Virus record (IMG/VR): IMGVR_UViG_3300020474_000001
Coordinates: 143,656-207,655 of that record
Source: a virus
Direction: 5' to 3' (one strand)
Length of the DNA: 64,000 nucleotides
Each line of letters starts with the position of its first letter. Within the stretch, counting starts at the first letter, position 1. Below, piece by piece: positions 1 to 9,445 of this stretch. A model generated the notes under the pieces. That model had not been told where the DNA came from, did no database searches, and saw nothing but the letters and a program-made list of their open reading frames with translations. Made by a program: the position numbers and the translations under genes.

Positions 1-50
1 TGATTGAGGAGAGGTGCCCACTTTTCCTGCAGATGCTCTGAATGGAACAT
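1..50 (-). CDS. 23: Major capsid protein gp23, N-terminal fragment
   Basis: Only the first 16 codons are inside the window. They read MFHSEHLQEKWAPLLN, which I recognise as the conserved start of cyanophage gp23, the T4-type major capsid protein. An AAGGTAA ribosome site lies upstream. It directly follows the scaffold gene gp22, the normal T4 order 20-21-22-23. The rest of the gene lies to the left of the window. Confidence 0.85.
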   Translation of the reverse strand, partial: MFHSEHLQEKWAPLLN

Positions 51-99
51 TTGCGTTTACCTTTGTGTGACGTTTACGGTTTGATTTAATAAATCAGTT

Positions 100-1299
100 T
101 CAGTTTCTTACTGTACTTCCCAGTGCTCTGACATATGCATTCATCGAACCAGTATATTGCTGGTGATCGTTGCTTACACCTTCAGAAAGGGTTTCAGTTG
201 TTGTTGATGCAGACTGTTTCTTAGGGGCAAAATATGCTTCCTTTAAAGTCTCCAACTTTTCACGATATTGGGTTTCACTTTCAAACTCTACACTTTCGGC
301 AAGTGAGGCGAGCTTCTCTTTCTGTGTCTGTGCAAGACCTTCAGAGACTTGATCTACTATTCCATCAGCAACAGACTCGGAGAGACGTTGGTTGAGGGAA
401 ACATTTTTCTCAATCTGCTCGTTGAGTTTATTCTCCATTTCATCAAGTTTATTTACCATGCTATTGAGAACATCATATTTATCTTCAGGGATTTCTACAT
501 AATGTGCTTCAAAAAGATCCTTCATGCCTGAGAGGAAACTCTCAGTCATGTCAATCTTCAGACCTTTTTCGATGCTGATCATGTTCTCAGTGAACCACTC
601 ATCAGCAACATACTCAAGGTAAGAATCCACTCTTTCAGTGAGTGAACTCTTCATAACTGCAACTTCTTCTTCAAATGCTGCCTCATACTTCTGAGTCAGC
701 TTCTCGTTCAATTGATCGATCTTAGAATTGATTGCAGCTTCAAAAATTGTTTTTGCTTTATCTTGGAATTCTTCTGAGAGTTCCTCACCTTCAAACAATG
801 CATTGACATCTTCTTCAATGCTGTATTCAACAGTGATTTCTTCTTCAGAAACTTCTTCGCCTTCTTCTTCAGTTTCTTCGTAAGTAGCTTTCTTCTTCTT
901 TGGCTTGCTACCGCATGATCCTTCTTCAAGTTCATCTTCGGCAACTACTTCGCCTTCGACCTGAGTCTCTTCAGATTCCACTTCAGATTCTTCAGATTCT
1001 ACTTCTTCTGGAAGAGCGTTTTTCTTATCCAAGGTTGGCATTGGGTCAGCAGCCTTTGCTCCCTTTGTGATAATATCTTTGACTTGCTTAAGGGTTGCTG
1101 AAGCATCTTTGAACTTTGCAGAGTCATCGTCTGGCTTATAGTTCTCAGGTGTTGGACCACCAAGATCTTCAATAGCCCCCAGTTGTGTTCCGGGATCTGC
1201 CATTTTTGGCATTGGTTCAGCAGGTTTTGCACCAGCATTTACAGCAGTCTTGGACTGCTTTGTGCTTACTTCCATTTCTTGTAAATCTCCACTGGACAT
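100..1299 (-). CDS. 22: Prohead core scaffold protein gp22
   Basis: Assembly scaffold of the T4-type prohead, which fills the capsid core and is cut up by the gp21 protease. The 399-residue product (T4 gp22 is 269) has a strongly acidic, Glu-rich low-complexity stretch at about residues 100-175, then long charged coiled-coil-like helices. This composition is typical of gp22. The start has a GGGAG ribosome site. It lies between the protease gene and gp23 and has a late promoter box about 35 bp upstream. Identification rests on composition and gene order more than on a catalytic motif. Confidence 0.85.
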   Translation of the reverse strand: MSSGDLQEMEVSTKQSKTAVNAGAKPAEPMPKMADPGTQLGAIEDLGGPTPENYKPDDDSAKFKDASATLKQVKDIITKGAKAADPMPTLDKKNALPEEVESEESEVESEETQVEGEVVAEDELEEGSCGSKPKKKKATYEETEEEGEEVSEEEITVEYSIEEDVNALFEGEELSEEFQDKAKTIFEAAINSKIDQLNEKLTQKYEAAFEEEVAVMKSSLTERVDSYLEYVADEWFTENMISIEKGLKIDMTESFLSGMKDLFEAHYVEIPEDKYDVLNSMVNKLDEMENKLNEQIEKNVSLNQRLSESVADGIVDQVSEGLAQTQKEKLASLAESVEFESETQYREKLETLKEAYFAPKKQSASTTTETLSEGVSNDHQQYTGSMNAYVRALGSTVRN

Positions 1300-1333
1300 G
1301 TTTATTCTCCCAATTTAACCTTTGGATAATCTA

Positions 1334-1342
1334 TATTTATTT
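1334..1342 (-). promoter_or_regulatory. Late promoter box before gp22
   Basis: On the minus strand this reads AAATAAATA, matching the T4 late promoter core (TATAAATA) in its cyanophage NATAAATA form, about 35 bp before the gp22 start. Confidence 0.6.
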
Positions 1343-1348
1343 AGTAAT

Positions 1349-1999
1349 TTAAAGTTTTGATATAAAATCTTCAAAGAGACCTAACTTATATTCGTCAAGC
1401 AATCTTTGATCAACTAATGTATTTATTTTCTTTTTAGTATTCTGTGCCAATTGTTCACGAAGAATACCACCATCCCAAACCCACTCTCTTCCTTCCATAA
1501 TTCCATTAACAAATGCATCTGGAGCAGATGGGTCTGCAACAATATCAGCAGCAGTTGCTAACTGAAAATCTTCACCAACCTCTTTATATCCATCTTTTGT
1601 CTCTCTTAATGAACCAATACCACGAGAAGAGACGCCAAGAGTTACACCCTCTTTTAACAGAGATTCTGCAATTTTACCCATAGGTGTTGAAAGAATTTGT
1701 GCCTTTCCAATAAAATTGTTACCCTCTCTATGAAGACCTACAATTTTATGAGAAACTCTATCAAGATTGATTGTTGGTCCATCTGGATGACCAAGCTCAC
1801 CTAGAGCACGACCTTTATTAATGTAAGATTCTGTGTAACGTCCTACCTCAGGTTCCATTACATTCATTCTATACATTCTTCCATTTCTATTCTTCATTTC
1901 TGTTTGAAGAAATGGTCCTTGAATAAAGAGTGTTTTTTTGCCATTTACATTTTCAGTAATGACTTCTATGTTCTCTATCTCTTCTCTAATTAGTTTCAT
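1349..1999 (-). CDS. 21: Prohead maturation protease gp21
   Basis: Serine protease of the T4 gp21 family (MEROPS S77) that processes the scaffold and capsid proteins inside the prohead. The length (216 residues) matches T4 gp21 (212). Expected catalytic surroundings are visible: His71 in ELGHPDGP and Ser124/125 in GVSSRG. The order gp20, core peptide, gp21, gp22, gp23 is the T4 order. The catalytic assignment is by family resemblance, not structure. Confidence 0.92.
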   Translation of the reverse strand: MKLIREEIENIEVITENVNGKKTLFIQGPFLQTEMKNRNGRMYRMNVMEPEVGRYTESYINKGRALGELGHPDGPTINLDRVSHKIVGLHREGNNFIGKAQILSTPMGKIAESLLKEGVTLGVSSRGIGSLRETKDGYKEVGEDFQLATAADIVADPSAPDAFVNGIMEGREWVWDGGILREQLAQNTKKKINTLVDQRLLDEYKLGLFEDFISKL

Positions 2000-2003
2000 T
2001 TTT

Positions 2004-2264
2004 TTAGTTTGTAAATCCTACTTTTGCTCCTTTCAATGATGCACTGCACCAAATGGAGTATGTTGGTTTCTTTTCAATAAATTCAACTGAATTTGCCATT
2101 ATGGTAATAGATACAGATTCTGCATCATCATTAATCATGGTCAAAGTTTCTGAAGAAGATGTAGAATTTACTACTCTAACTACAGTTGCAGAATCAAAAG
2201 TGCTTGCAGAATTACTTGCTGTTGGGACTGTTATTTCGTCCCCAATCATCAATGTTCTATTCAT
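2004..2264 (-). CDS. Small virion-module protein of unknown function
   Basis: 86 residues beginning MNRTLMIGDEITVP, rich in Ser, Thr and Val, ending near a Trp-Cys segment (YSIWCSASLKGAKVGF). Its start overlaps the end of the gp67-like gene by 8 bp, so the two are probably translationally coupled; reading frames further upstream belong to that gene. It sits between portal and protease genes, so a head-associated role is likely, but I do not recognise the family. Confidence 0.75.
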   Translation of the reverse strand: MNRTLMIGDEITVPTASNSASTFDSATVVRVVNSTSSSETLTMINDDAESVSITIMANSVEFIEKKPTYSIWCSASLKGAKVGFTN

Positions 2265-2430
2265 CTCCAGTTTCCTCCTGTTCTGCTCCCACTTCAAAAG
2301 TAGTTTTTGCTACCATTGGTTGAAATGCATCAACCCTTTGAGTTGCTTTTTGGAATAAAAGCTCTTTAATAGAATCGCTCACTTGGGAGGGTGACTCATC
2401 CCGTGAAATCATATCTAATAGCTCATCCAT
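2257..2430 (-). CDS. Prohead core protein, gp67-like
   Basis: 57 codons beginning MDELLDMISRDESPSQ. The short acidic, helical protein lies between portal gp20 and protease gp21, where T4 has core proteins gp67 and gp68. The pattern of a short N-terminal helix, then SD-IK-LF-KA-RVDAF-P-VA and a Glu-rich tail fits what I know of cyanophage gp67. A perfect TATAAATA late box lies about 30 bp upstream. Assignment is by position and composition. Confidence 0.65.
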   Translation of the reverse strand: MDELLDMISRDESPSQVSDSIKELLFQKATQRVDAFQPMVAKTTFEVGAEQEETGDE

Positions 2431-2460
2431 AGTTATAAAATATTAAAGTTTACTAACAGT

Positions 2461-2468
2461 TATTTATA
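2461..2468 (-). promoter_or_regulatory. Late promoter before gp67-like/gp21 group
   Basis: Exact TATAAATA on the minus strand, identical to the T4 late promoter core, just downstream of the portal gene and before the core/protease genes. Confidence 0.7.
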
Positions 2469-4170
2469 TCTCACCGCCCTTGGGCATTTCTGGTGCTTTT
2501 GTTGCTCTTGCTTGTTGTTCTAAATCTGGTTCTGCCGGGACTTCACCCAACTGCCCACCATCTCCGGCAGCTGCTGGATCTGCTGACATCGATGCATCTA
2601 AAGGCATTCCAGTTTCTGGATCTACTGGTTGATTTGGATCAGGAATAACACCATCTCTAATTTCTTTCTCGATAATCTTATCCTGCTCATAAATTTCCTC
2701 ATCAGTCTGACGAAGAATCTTTCTACGCACATAATCCTGAGAAAAATATTTCCCAACATATGGTTGAGCAGTTTCAAGAAGACCAAACCTATCTTGCATT
2801 AGTTCAGATTCTTTCAGTTCTGAGAAGTGATTATCATATAAGAAGTCAAATTGAATATGCTCCTTCATTCTTTCCCAGTCTTCTGGAGTAACTACATTTT
2901 TAAGAATTAACTGAGTTCTCAAAATGTCATGAAACATATTAGAGAATCTCTTTCTTAGACGACCAACAAATTTTGTAAATTTTAACTCATCCCTAAGGAT
3001 TTCAGATGATCTACCCAAATTAAATCCACCTTCTCCGTCCATACGCGACGGCGGAACATTAAGGGACCTGTAAAGTTTTTTCTTAAAGTACTCAATATCT
3101 GTGATTTCTCCGAGGTTTTGACCTCCAGGCAGAGTAGTAATTTCAGTTCCACGTCCTCCCTCTCTTCTAGGAAGCCAGAAGTCCTCAAGCATAGACATGA
3201 ACTTTTTATCATCTCTGATCTCTCCTGTTGATGCATCATATACTAATTTATTACGATATCTCATCATAACGTCGCGCAGATATTGTTCTGCTTTTACTTT
3301 AGGAAGATTGCCTACATCAATGTAAAAAATACGACGCTCTGGTGCTCTTGATAATCTGTAAATTACAAGACTATCTTCAATCATTCGAAGTTGATTGAGT
3401 GCCTTGATTGACTTATGAATATAAGATAATGTAGTTCCTTTATTTCTATCTACAAGACCTGATGTGCAATATGCAATAGAATCCTTTGCAATCCGTATGC
3501 CACGGGTTGTATTTGTTTGCATCGGATTTCCAGTTCCAGTTGTCTTTGGATTGTAGATGAAATATTCTTCAATCTCTGGAAAATTATATGCCATTGGATC
3601 TTCATCCATTAGCATATTTTTAGTTACTAATTGATCATACTTATCTTTTTCTTTCTTCTTTTGCTGCCTGACATATCGCATTTTCATTGGATCGATATAT
3701 CTAAGCTCTTGAATTCCTTCTTCTGGTTTCTTTAAATCGATGATTTTATGATAATAAAGTCTTCCATCGACGTACCAGTTTCTATAAATTTCATGAGATT
3801 TTTTTTGAAAATCAAGCATATCTAAAATGTGCTTGAACTCTTCTCTAATTGTCTTTTTTATGCCATCACTTACATTTAAATTTGATAGTTCAATTTCAAT
3901 TGGACTATTATTTTGGTCAGATACAATAGCTTCATTTACAATGTCTTCAATTGCAGTATCTACTTCTGGATGAAGAGACATCTCACGATATCTCTTAATT
4001 AGATCAAATTCGGTTTTATATACACCCTCAATATCAACATAAGATCCAAAAAATCCACTGCTCATATAGTGGTCAACCCCGTCCTCATTATTTGGAGGAA
4101 CGGGGGAAACCGCTGACTTACTCAGCTTGTCTTCATTATTATCAATTGAAAAACCAAAAAGCCTTGCCAT
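2464..4170 (-). CDS. 20: Portal vertex protein gp20
   Basis: 568-residue T4-type portal protein (T4 gp20 is 524) that forms the dodecameric DNA gate at one capsid vertex and nucleates head assembly. The body contains the conserved segments around HPEVDTAIEDIVNEAI (about residues 48-63), YRLSRAPERRIFYIDVGNLP (about 273-292) and SLNVPPSRMDGEGG (about 370-383). The C-terminus is Pro/Ala-rich. It lies directly after the tube gene gp19, as in T4. Confidence 0.95.
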   Translation of the reverse strand: MARLFGFSIDNNEDKLSKSAVSPVPPNNEDGVDHYMSSGFFGSYVDIEGVYKTEFDLIKRYREMSLHPEVDTAIEDIVNEAIVSDQNNSPIEIELSNLNVSDGIKKTIREEFKHILDMLDFQKKSHEIYRNWYVDGRLYYHKIIDLKKPEEGIQELRYIDPMKMRYVRQQKKKEKDKYDQLVTKNMLMDEDPMAYNFPEIEEYFIYNPKTTGTGNPMQTNTTRGIRIAKDSIAYCTSGLVDRNKGTTLSYIHKSIKALNQLRMIEDSLVIYRLSRAPERRIFYIDVGNLPKVKAEQYLRDVMMRYRNKLVYDASTGEIRDDKKFMSMLEDFWLPRREGGRGTEITTLPGGQNLGEITDIEYFKKKLYRSLNVPPSRMDGEGGFNLGRSSEILRDELKFTKFVGRLRKRFSNMFHDILRTQLILKNVVTPEDWERMKEHIQFDFLYDNHFSELKESELMQDRFGLLETAQPYVGKYFSQDYVRRKILRQTDEEIYEQDKIIEKEIRDGVIPDPNQPVDPETGMPLDASMSADPAAAGDGGQLGEVPAEPDLEQQARATKAPEMPKGGEI

Positions 4171-4193
4171 TATTTAAATAATTTGTTTTCTAC

Positions 4194-4201
4194 TATTTAT
4201 A
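4194..4201 (-). promoter_or_regulatory. Late promoter before gp20
   Basis: Exact TATAAATA on the minus strand, 24 bp before the gp20 start codon. Confidence 0.7.
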
Positions 4202-4211
4202 GTATCAAAAA

Positions 4212-4787
4212 TCAGGTAGATTCAGCTTTTGTAACATCCTCTGGAGTCCAGTAGTTGACTTGCATCTCTACCTGGAATTCTTCGATCGCATTTGTGCTTT
4301 CATAATTTAACTGAATTGCACCCAGACTAATTGGGAATATATCATGGAAAGTATATGTTGCAAGAACTTTAAGACCTGATCCCTCTGCTGCAGTTTCTGT
4401 AGTTTCTTTTCTTCCAAGTTGCTTCACTTTTGCAGTTTCCATATAACTTCCTGGTTTTGATAGACCAGAAGCATCTGCATATTGTGCAATTCTCTGCATC
4501 CATCCTTCAAAATATTTTCTAATTTTATAATCCTCATCATTAATGACTGTTATAGTCCAAGTCTCAAATGTTCTGTCACCAGCAACTTTGAGAATTCTGC
4601 CTCTAAATGGAACATCGATAGATGCTACTGTAGATGCAGGGATTTGAGCAGCTTTGCACAAATATTGAAAATCTGCTTTGGTTTCCGCATCATCAATTGA
4701 AGTCATTTCTACTTGGAATAGATTGGGGCGAGCTCCCCCACCCTTTAATCTCGACTTAAAATCTACGATAGAATGTTTTGATGCCAT
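4212..4787 (-). CDS. 19: Tail tube protein gp19
   Basis: 191 residues, slightly longer than T4 gp19 (163). It forms the inner tail tube through which DNA is injected. Typical tube features include FKSRLKGGGARPNLFQVEM near the N-terminus, PFRGRILKVAGDRTFETW at about residues 60-77 and a C-terminal NYWTPED. A strong AAAGGAG ribosome site precedes the start. It follows the sheath gene gp18 by 35 bp. Confidence 0.95.
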   Translation of the reverse strand: MASKHSIVDFKSRLKGGGARPNLFQVEMTSIDDAETKADFQYLCKAAQIPASTVASIDVPFRGRILKVAGDRTFETWTITVINDEDYKIRKYFEGWMQRIAQYADASGLSKPGSYMETAKVKQLGRKETTETAAEGSGLKVLATYTFHDIFPISLGAIQLNYESTNAIEEFQVEMQVNYWTPEDVTKAEST

Positions 4788-4822
4788 GGTTCTTTTCTCC
4801 TTTGTTAGTTTTTAATTTATGA

Positions 4823-6949
4823 TCAAGCTCTACCAGTCACTTCTTCAAAACTTACACCAGTTCGTGTAGCAACAAAGGTTAGAGTTATATAATTGATTGA
4901 TTTAAGTGGTTTCAGGAAAATGTCAGCTCTAAACTCATTATTATCAATTACATCTGGAGTATTGTTTGTAGAGTCACAAACAACTACGAAATCAGATAAT
5001 CCTCTATTTGATTGAACATCACGAAGATATGGTTCAACAATATTCAAGAATGAAGATCTTGTGAGTTCATCATTGAGTTCAAATAATTGAGCTTGTGCTG
5101 CACTTTCAAGTGCTTGCTCGATCGTTAAGAATAAACGGCGAACATTGATTCTGTCAAAGGCAGAGGGGTAAGAAAGGGCAGTCTTATCTCCAAATAAGAA
5201 TGTTCCTTTTCCAGATTGTGTTACAAAAGAATTAATTCTCTGTGGATAAAGTCTATCTCTCTGTGACTTAGATGGATTATATGCAAGTTTGATTGCATTG
5301 TTGAGAACACCTCTATTTTCTCCAGCAGGAGAGAACCATGGGAACGACTCTAAATTTGTGCGAGCCATAATACCAGCTACATCGGCATTACATGCAATAT
5401 AACGGAATTTATTATTAAATCTATCATAGGTGTACTTATATCCACTATCAAATACTGCATAAGATGATGATGCAATAGATCCAAAATATGAGATTAGATT
5501 ATCGGTTTGTACCTCTGGGTTTGATTGACCAACCAAATCGGAGTAGTGTGGTCCAACAACTGCCATACAATCTTTTCTTTGCTCAGCAATTGAAATTATA
5601 TAATTTGCTTTTGCCTGAGATTCAAATCTATCAATAAGACCTGGTCCCATGATGACAAAGTCTAGTGAGATTGCTTCATCGAGGAAAAGACTATATGAAT
5701 TCATCAAATCTGATAGTGTGGCATCCATACCACCATCTGATGAATAATCTTCTCCACCACTAAATGTGAATGTCAAATTACCTGCAGATTTAAATACACT
5801 ACCTTGTGCATTTTCTCCCCATTCTGCAGAAGTTGGAGTATATCCAGTAGAAAATGATGTGGCAACTTTATTGATACTCTTGCCACCACAGTAGATATTT
5901 TCTGAAAAATCAGCTAAGTATGTTTTAAAGTAATTTTTCTGAGGAGCATTTGAAGAAGAAGTAGAATCCTTTGCTTTAGAAAGACCGAGGTGCTTCTCCA
6001 AAATAGACCCACGAACACCAGTTACAGTTCCCAAATCATCAACAACTACGACGTGCATACTATCGCTCTTTCCTTGTCTGGAAAGAACATAGTTGTTTGA
6101 TGTTGGTTTTGGTGCTATTGATTTCCAGTATATTGTATTGTTAGTCAAACTTAAAGTTTGATTATCATACCAGTCAGAGACAGATTCTACACTTGAAGAA
6201 CCTGCAGTTGATCCAGAATTATCTACAAATGTTACATTTGCACTGGAGGAGAATGCTGCATAGTTGCTCATTGGAATATAATCCATGGCAGTTTCTTCTC
6301 CAGAGCTGGATACTCTAGATACAACTTTTACTGTGATCGTAGAATCAGATGATGCAGAATCATTCACCGAGGTAATAATACCTTTGATGTGACCACTAAA
6401 TGGTGTTGTTGATCCTGAACCAGGAATAACTGCATTGCTTATTGGTGCAGTAACTCCATATCCAACAGCAGCTCCAGCAGATCCAAGATCATCTGTATTG
6501 ATTCCAATGATTTGATCTGCAAAATCATCAACAACACAGACCTTCATTCCATTTGCCCAGGTTCCTGGATTTTTTGCAATGAAACTGTAATCACTAGCAT
6601 CTGTGTGATACAACTGATAATCATCATAGTTTTTAATAGTCGATGACACACCAGCATCATTTGCATTCTTAAGGTTGCTTCCTGATGTTCTAATAATCGA
6701 CATATTTCCCCCGTAAGAGAGATATGTTGATGCACTCATCCAATATTCAAATTGACTATCATTTTCACTTGGTTTTCCAAAAACTGAAATCAGATCTTTC
6801 TCACTTGAAATATTGATAGGTTCGTCTACTGGTCCAATTGAAAATGGTCCAGCAAATGCTCCTGTGATATCAACTACATTATCAACTCTACCAACCGTTA
6901 GATCAATTTCTCTTGAAACTAATCCTGGAGATAATTGTGGAGTTGCCAT
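4823..6949 (-). CDS. 18: Contractile tail sheath protein gp18
   Basis: 708-residue sheath subunit (T4 gp18 is 659). It polymerises around the gp19 tube and contracts during infection. The N-terminus PQLSPGLVSREIDLT and the C-terminal domain (LYPQRINSFVTQSGKGTFLFGDKT, INYITLTFVATRTGVSFEEV) match phage sheath proteins. A GGAG ribosome site lies 9 bp upstream of the start. The middle part, about residues 190-400, is Ser/Gly-rich and likely the variable exposed domain. Confidence 0.95.
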   Translation of the reverse strand: MATPQLSPGLVSREIDLTVGRVDNVVDITGAFAGPFSIGPVDEPINISSEKDLISVFGKPSENDSQFEYWMSASTYLSYGGNMSIIRTSGSNLKNANDAGVSSTIKNYDDYQLYHTDASDYSFIAKNPGTWANGMKVCVVDDFADQIIGINTDDLGSAGAAVGYGVTAPISNAVIPGSGSTTPFSGHIKGIITSVNDSASSDSTITVKVVSRVSSSGEETAMDYIPMSNYAAFSSSANVTFVDNSGSTAGSSSVESVSDWYDNQTLSLTNNTIYWKSIAPKPTSNNYVLSRQGKSDSMHVVVVDDLGTVTGVRGSILEKHLGLSKAKDSTSSSNAPQKNYFKTYLADFSENIYCGGKSINKVATSFSTGYTPTSAEWGENAQGSVFKSAGNLTFTFSGGEDYSSDGGMDATLSDLMNSYSLFLDEAISLDFVIMGPGLIDRFESQAKANYIISIAEQRKDCMAVVGPHYSDLVGQSNPEVQTDNLISYFGSIASSSYAVFDSGYKYTYDRFNNKFRYIACNADVAGIMARTNLESFPWFSPAGENRGVLNNAIKLAYNPSKSQRDRLYPQRINSFVTQSGKGTFLFGDKTALSYPSAFDRINVRRLFLTIEQALESAAQAQLFELNDELTRSSFLNIVEPYLRDVQSNRGLSDFVVVCDSTNNTPDVIDNNEFRADIFLKPLKSINYITLTFVATRTGVSFEEVTGRA

Positions 6950-6982
6950 TTGTTTCTCCGTTAACTATATTAAACTAAAAAT

Positions 6983-6990
6983 TATTTATT
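6983..6990 (-). promoter_or_regulatory. Late promoter before gp18
   Basis: AATAAATA on the minus strand, about 35 bp before the gp18 start, as expected for a highly expressed late gene. Confidence 0.6.
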
Positions 6991-7026
6991 AAAAGGACAA
7001 GTTTCAACGGGGAAACTAGACGTGAA

Positions 7027-7263
7027 CTACCAATCTGGATAGATATCTTCTGAGTATTCTTTACTTGATCTCCTTTTTATAACTCTTTTCTTAGTACATT
7101 CCTTACACTCATATGAATACGAAGATGCTGCTGGACCTCTATCTTTACGTGTTCTATAAAATCCATCTACTAGATCCTTTACCTCACCACACTTCCGACA
7201 CTTCCTATCGGTGAGTAATAAATGACCTAGTTTAATTTGATTGTCATCAAATCCTTCTATCAT
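7027..7263 (-). CDS. Small zinc-ribbon protein of unknown function
   Basis: 78 residues with two CxxC pairs (CRKCGEV at about residues 22-28 and YECKECTKK at about 50-58) likely to bind one zinc ion, followed by a basic segment KKRVIKRRSSKE. The first four bases overlap the upstream small membrane-protein gene (ATGA), so both are probably co-translated between terminase gp17 and sheath gp18. Nucleic-acid binding is plausible from zinc ribbon plus basic tail. It lacks the HNH catalytic residues, so I do not call it an endonuclease. Confidence 0.75.
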   Translation of the reverse strand: MIEGFDDNQIKLGHLLLTDRKCRKCGEVKDLVDGFYRTRKDRGPAASSYSYECKECTKKRVIKRRSSKEYSEDIYPDW

Positions 7264-7466
7264 TTCTCTGCCGCATACAATGCAAATGTAGAGGTAGTTA
7301 TAACAGTCATCATATTAGCAATATGTTGTTTGTCCGCTTCTGCACATTTATTGGACTTAGCAATAAAGCAACCGAATATGGTTACTCCTACTATTATTAA
7401 TTGAACAAAAATAACAAAGCGTATTAGATCAATAACTTTTTCTTTGGTGGTTTTTCTGTTGATCAT
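7260..7466 (-). CDS. Small membrane protein
   Basis: 68 residues starting MINRKTTKEKV. It has one clear transmembrane segment at about residues 13-35 (IRFVIFVQLIIVGVTIFGCFIA) and a short soluble C-terminus. The start codon overlaps the gp17 stop as ATGA. An upstream alternative start is less likely because it would run into gp17. Function unknown. Confidence 0.7.
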   Translation of the reverse strand: MINRKTTKEKVIDLIRFVIFVQLIIVGVTIFGCFIAKSNKCAEADKQHIANMMTVITTSTFALYAAEK

Positions 7467-9112
7467 GACAGATAATCCCACATGTAAGCACTATCTCCAT
7501 ATTCATCAACATGCCAGCGATCACCATTTTTATCTACAAAACTTTCTGTATCTTCTAACCCATCAGACATAAATCCGAAAGGTGCCATATCTTGTTCAAT
7601 TTGATTTTTCTGTTCCTCATACAATCTCTTCCTTACATCCTGATCTGTTAGCTCCTTGAAATAATCCTGTGCAACTAACCAAGCGTAAATGACAAGACAC
7701 ATTGCTAGGTCATCATTACATCCATCTTCTGCTTCAAAGGAATTTTTTTTCGAAATGAAAGTTGTAAGTTCTGAAATAATTTCATAGTCAGAGAAAAGAA
7801 GCTTATCTTCTTCTATTAATGTCTTCAAGTTGAGAGACCCAACTTTTTTTACAGTCTTTGACATCTTTAGTCCAAGTTGAGTTTTCTTTCCAGAAAATCC
7901 TTGACCAACTATTTGACCAGCTCTACCTCTCATAGAGCACATAAGAAGATTTTGATACTCTAAATCATATTGAATAATTGAAGCTACTTGATCTCCAACA
8001 TCATTAACTTCGCATAAAATATATGCACTATTAAAACTTCTTGCGACCTCCCAAATAATATTGGGGAATAGCATTGGTTTTATCTCATTATTTCTATACT
8101 TTGCTACTACTTTGTGTGGGAATTCTGTAATATCTACAACTATGAACGCTGAATAATCTTCTCCAACTCCACGAGCAACATCAACTGTAATTACATAGTC
8201 ATGATTCTCTATGGGGTCCTGATATACATCAAGACCGGCATTCATAGTCTTTGGATTCTCATATATTAAAGACTTCAGTTTGCTGGGTGCGATTAAAGTA
8301 TCAACAGATCCTAAGAATTCACACTCAAACTCAACCTTGAACTGAGATTCAGATGTGTTTGAAATTGTTTGTTTTTTCCACTTATCGTCTCTGCCTGGAA
8401 CTTCTGACCAGTGAACTTCAGTTGGTACATATTCGCTAACTGATTTCTCAGCATCATGCCACATTCGGTAGAAATGATTCATACCATGTGGCGTAGAAAC
8501 AATAATTACTTTGGTGCTTTTACCAGAAGTAATAGTAGGATAAACAGATGCAAAGAATTGATCAGCAACGTGATTTGGGACGAACGCGAACTCGTCGAGA
8601 AAGAGGATGTTAAACGACATACCTCGCACAGCACTTGCAGACGTAGAAGCTGCCAATATTTTACTGCCATTTTCTAATTCAATATTACCCTTGTTCCAGT
8701 TTATCACACCTTGCTGCATCCACTTTGGAATGTTTTCATATGCAGTTGCAAGTCTACTTAAAAGTTCTCTAGATGTTGATGCTTTGTTTGCTAGAATACC
8801 AATACTTACATTTGCATTAAATAGCATGAAGTGTAGGAGATATGATATAACTGTTGTAGATTTGCCAGTTTGTCGTGGCATCTTACAAATATTAAATCTA
8901 TTCTCATGGAAGTTATTAATTAATTTCTCCTGAAAATCATATGGTCTAAATTGAGTTAAACCTTCGTCAAGTGAAACAATTTTAATATAATTATTAGCAA
9001 AGTAAACTGGATCATTCTGGGACTTTACTATTTCTATAATTTGTTCTTCTGTAAATTCATGTGTTGTCCCATACTTCTTAAGTAGGGGATTGCCAAGATA
9101 AGAATCAGTCAT
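7463..9112 (-). CDS. 17: Large terminase subunit gp17
   Basis: DNA-packaging motor: an N-terminal ATPase drives DNA into the prohead and a C-terminal RNase H-like nuclease cuts it. Visible motifs are Walker A MPRQTGKST (about residues 78-86), Walker B ILFLDEFAF (about 169-177), coupling motif VSTPHG (205-210), nuclease Asp311 in ITVDVARG, the acidic ILCEVND (365-371) and Asp467/468 in NDDLAM. Length 549 compares with 610 in T4. It lies two genes after gp16. Confidence 0.97.
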   Translation of the reverse strand: MTDSYLGNPLLKKYGTTHEFTEEQIIEIVKSQNDPVYFANNYIKIVSLDEGLTQFRPYDFQEKLINNFHENRFNICKMPRQTGKSTTVISYLLHFMLFNANVSIGILANKASTSRELLSRLATAYENIPKWMQQGVINWNKGNIELENGSKILAASTSASAVRGMSFNILFLDEFAFVPNHVADQFFASVYPTITSGKSTKVIIVSTPHGMNHFYRMWHDAEKSVSEYVPTEVHWSEVPGRDDKWKKQTISNTSESQFKVEFECEFLGSVDTLIAPSKLKSLIYENPKTMNAGLDVYQDPIENHDYVITVDVARGVGEDYSAFIVVDITEFPHKVVAKYRNNEIKPMLFPNIIWEVARSFNSAYILCEVNDVGDQVASIIQYDLEYQNLLMCSMRGRAGQIVGQGFSGKKTQLGLKMSKTVKKVGSLNLKTLIEEDKLLFSDYEIISELTTFISKKNSFEAEDGCNDDLAMCLVIYAWLVAQDYFKELTDQDVRKRLYEEQKNQIEQDMAPFGFMSDGLEDTESFVDKNGDRWHVDEYGDSAYMWDYLS

Positions 9113-9121
9113 AATTTAAAT

Positions 9122-9445
9122 TCACTTCTGTTTATTTTTTCCTGCACAGTGTGCTTTTTGAGAAAACCCTTTTGGGTTGTTACAGTCAATAGATTTCTTA
9201 TATTTTTTGCTCCAAGATTCTGTGGCATAATTGCCTTCTCTTTTTGCTTGATCTCTGAGTGCTTTAATCAACTTACTATCACCAGGAGCGTCTCCAGGTT
9301 TTTTCTTTAAGTTCTCTCTTCTCTGCTTTTCAAATTCATGTCGCTTTGCAGCAGACATTTGTTTCTTAGGCACCAATTGTCCAGTATGAGCACCAATTTC
9401 GGTCTCATCCTTTGCCTCTATCATAAATTCTCTTAATGTTTTCAT
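9122..9445 (-). CDS. Conserved cyanophage small basic protein (unknown function)
   Basis: 107 residues starting MKTLREFMIEAKD; this ATG touches the upstream stop (TGATG), and the frame above it belongs to that gene. Lys-rich, ending in ESWSKKYKKSIDCNNPKGFSQKAHCAGKNKQK split over two short blocks. I recognise this Cys/His/Lys C-terminus from cyanophage hypothetical proteins near the terminase genes. Function unknown; virion association is inferred from position. Confidence 0.75.
   Translation of the reverse strand: MKTLREFMIEAKDETEIGAHTGQLVPKKQMSAAKRHEFEKQRRENLKKKPGDAPGDSKLIKALRDQAKREGNYATESWSKKYKKSIDCNNPKGFSQKAHCAGKNKQK

Noticed and set aside
7027-7263. HNH homing endonuclease next to terminase
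   Set aside because: Only the two CxxC pairs are present; the His-Asn-His catalytic residues are missing.
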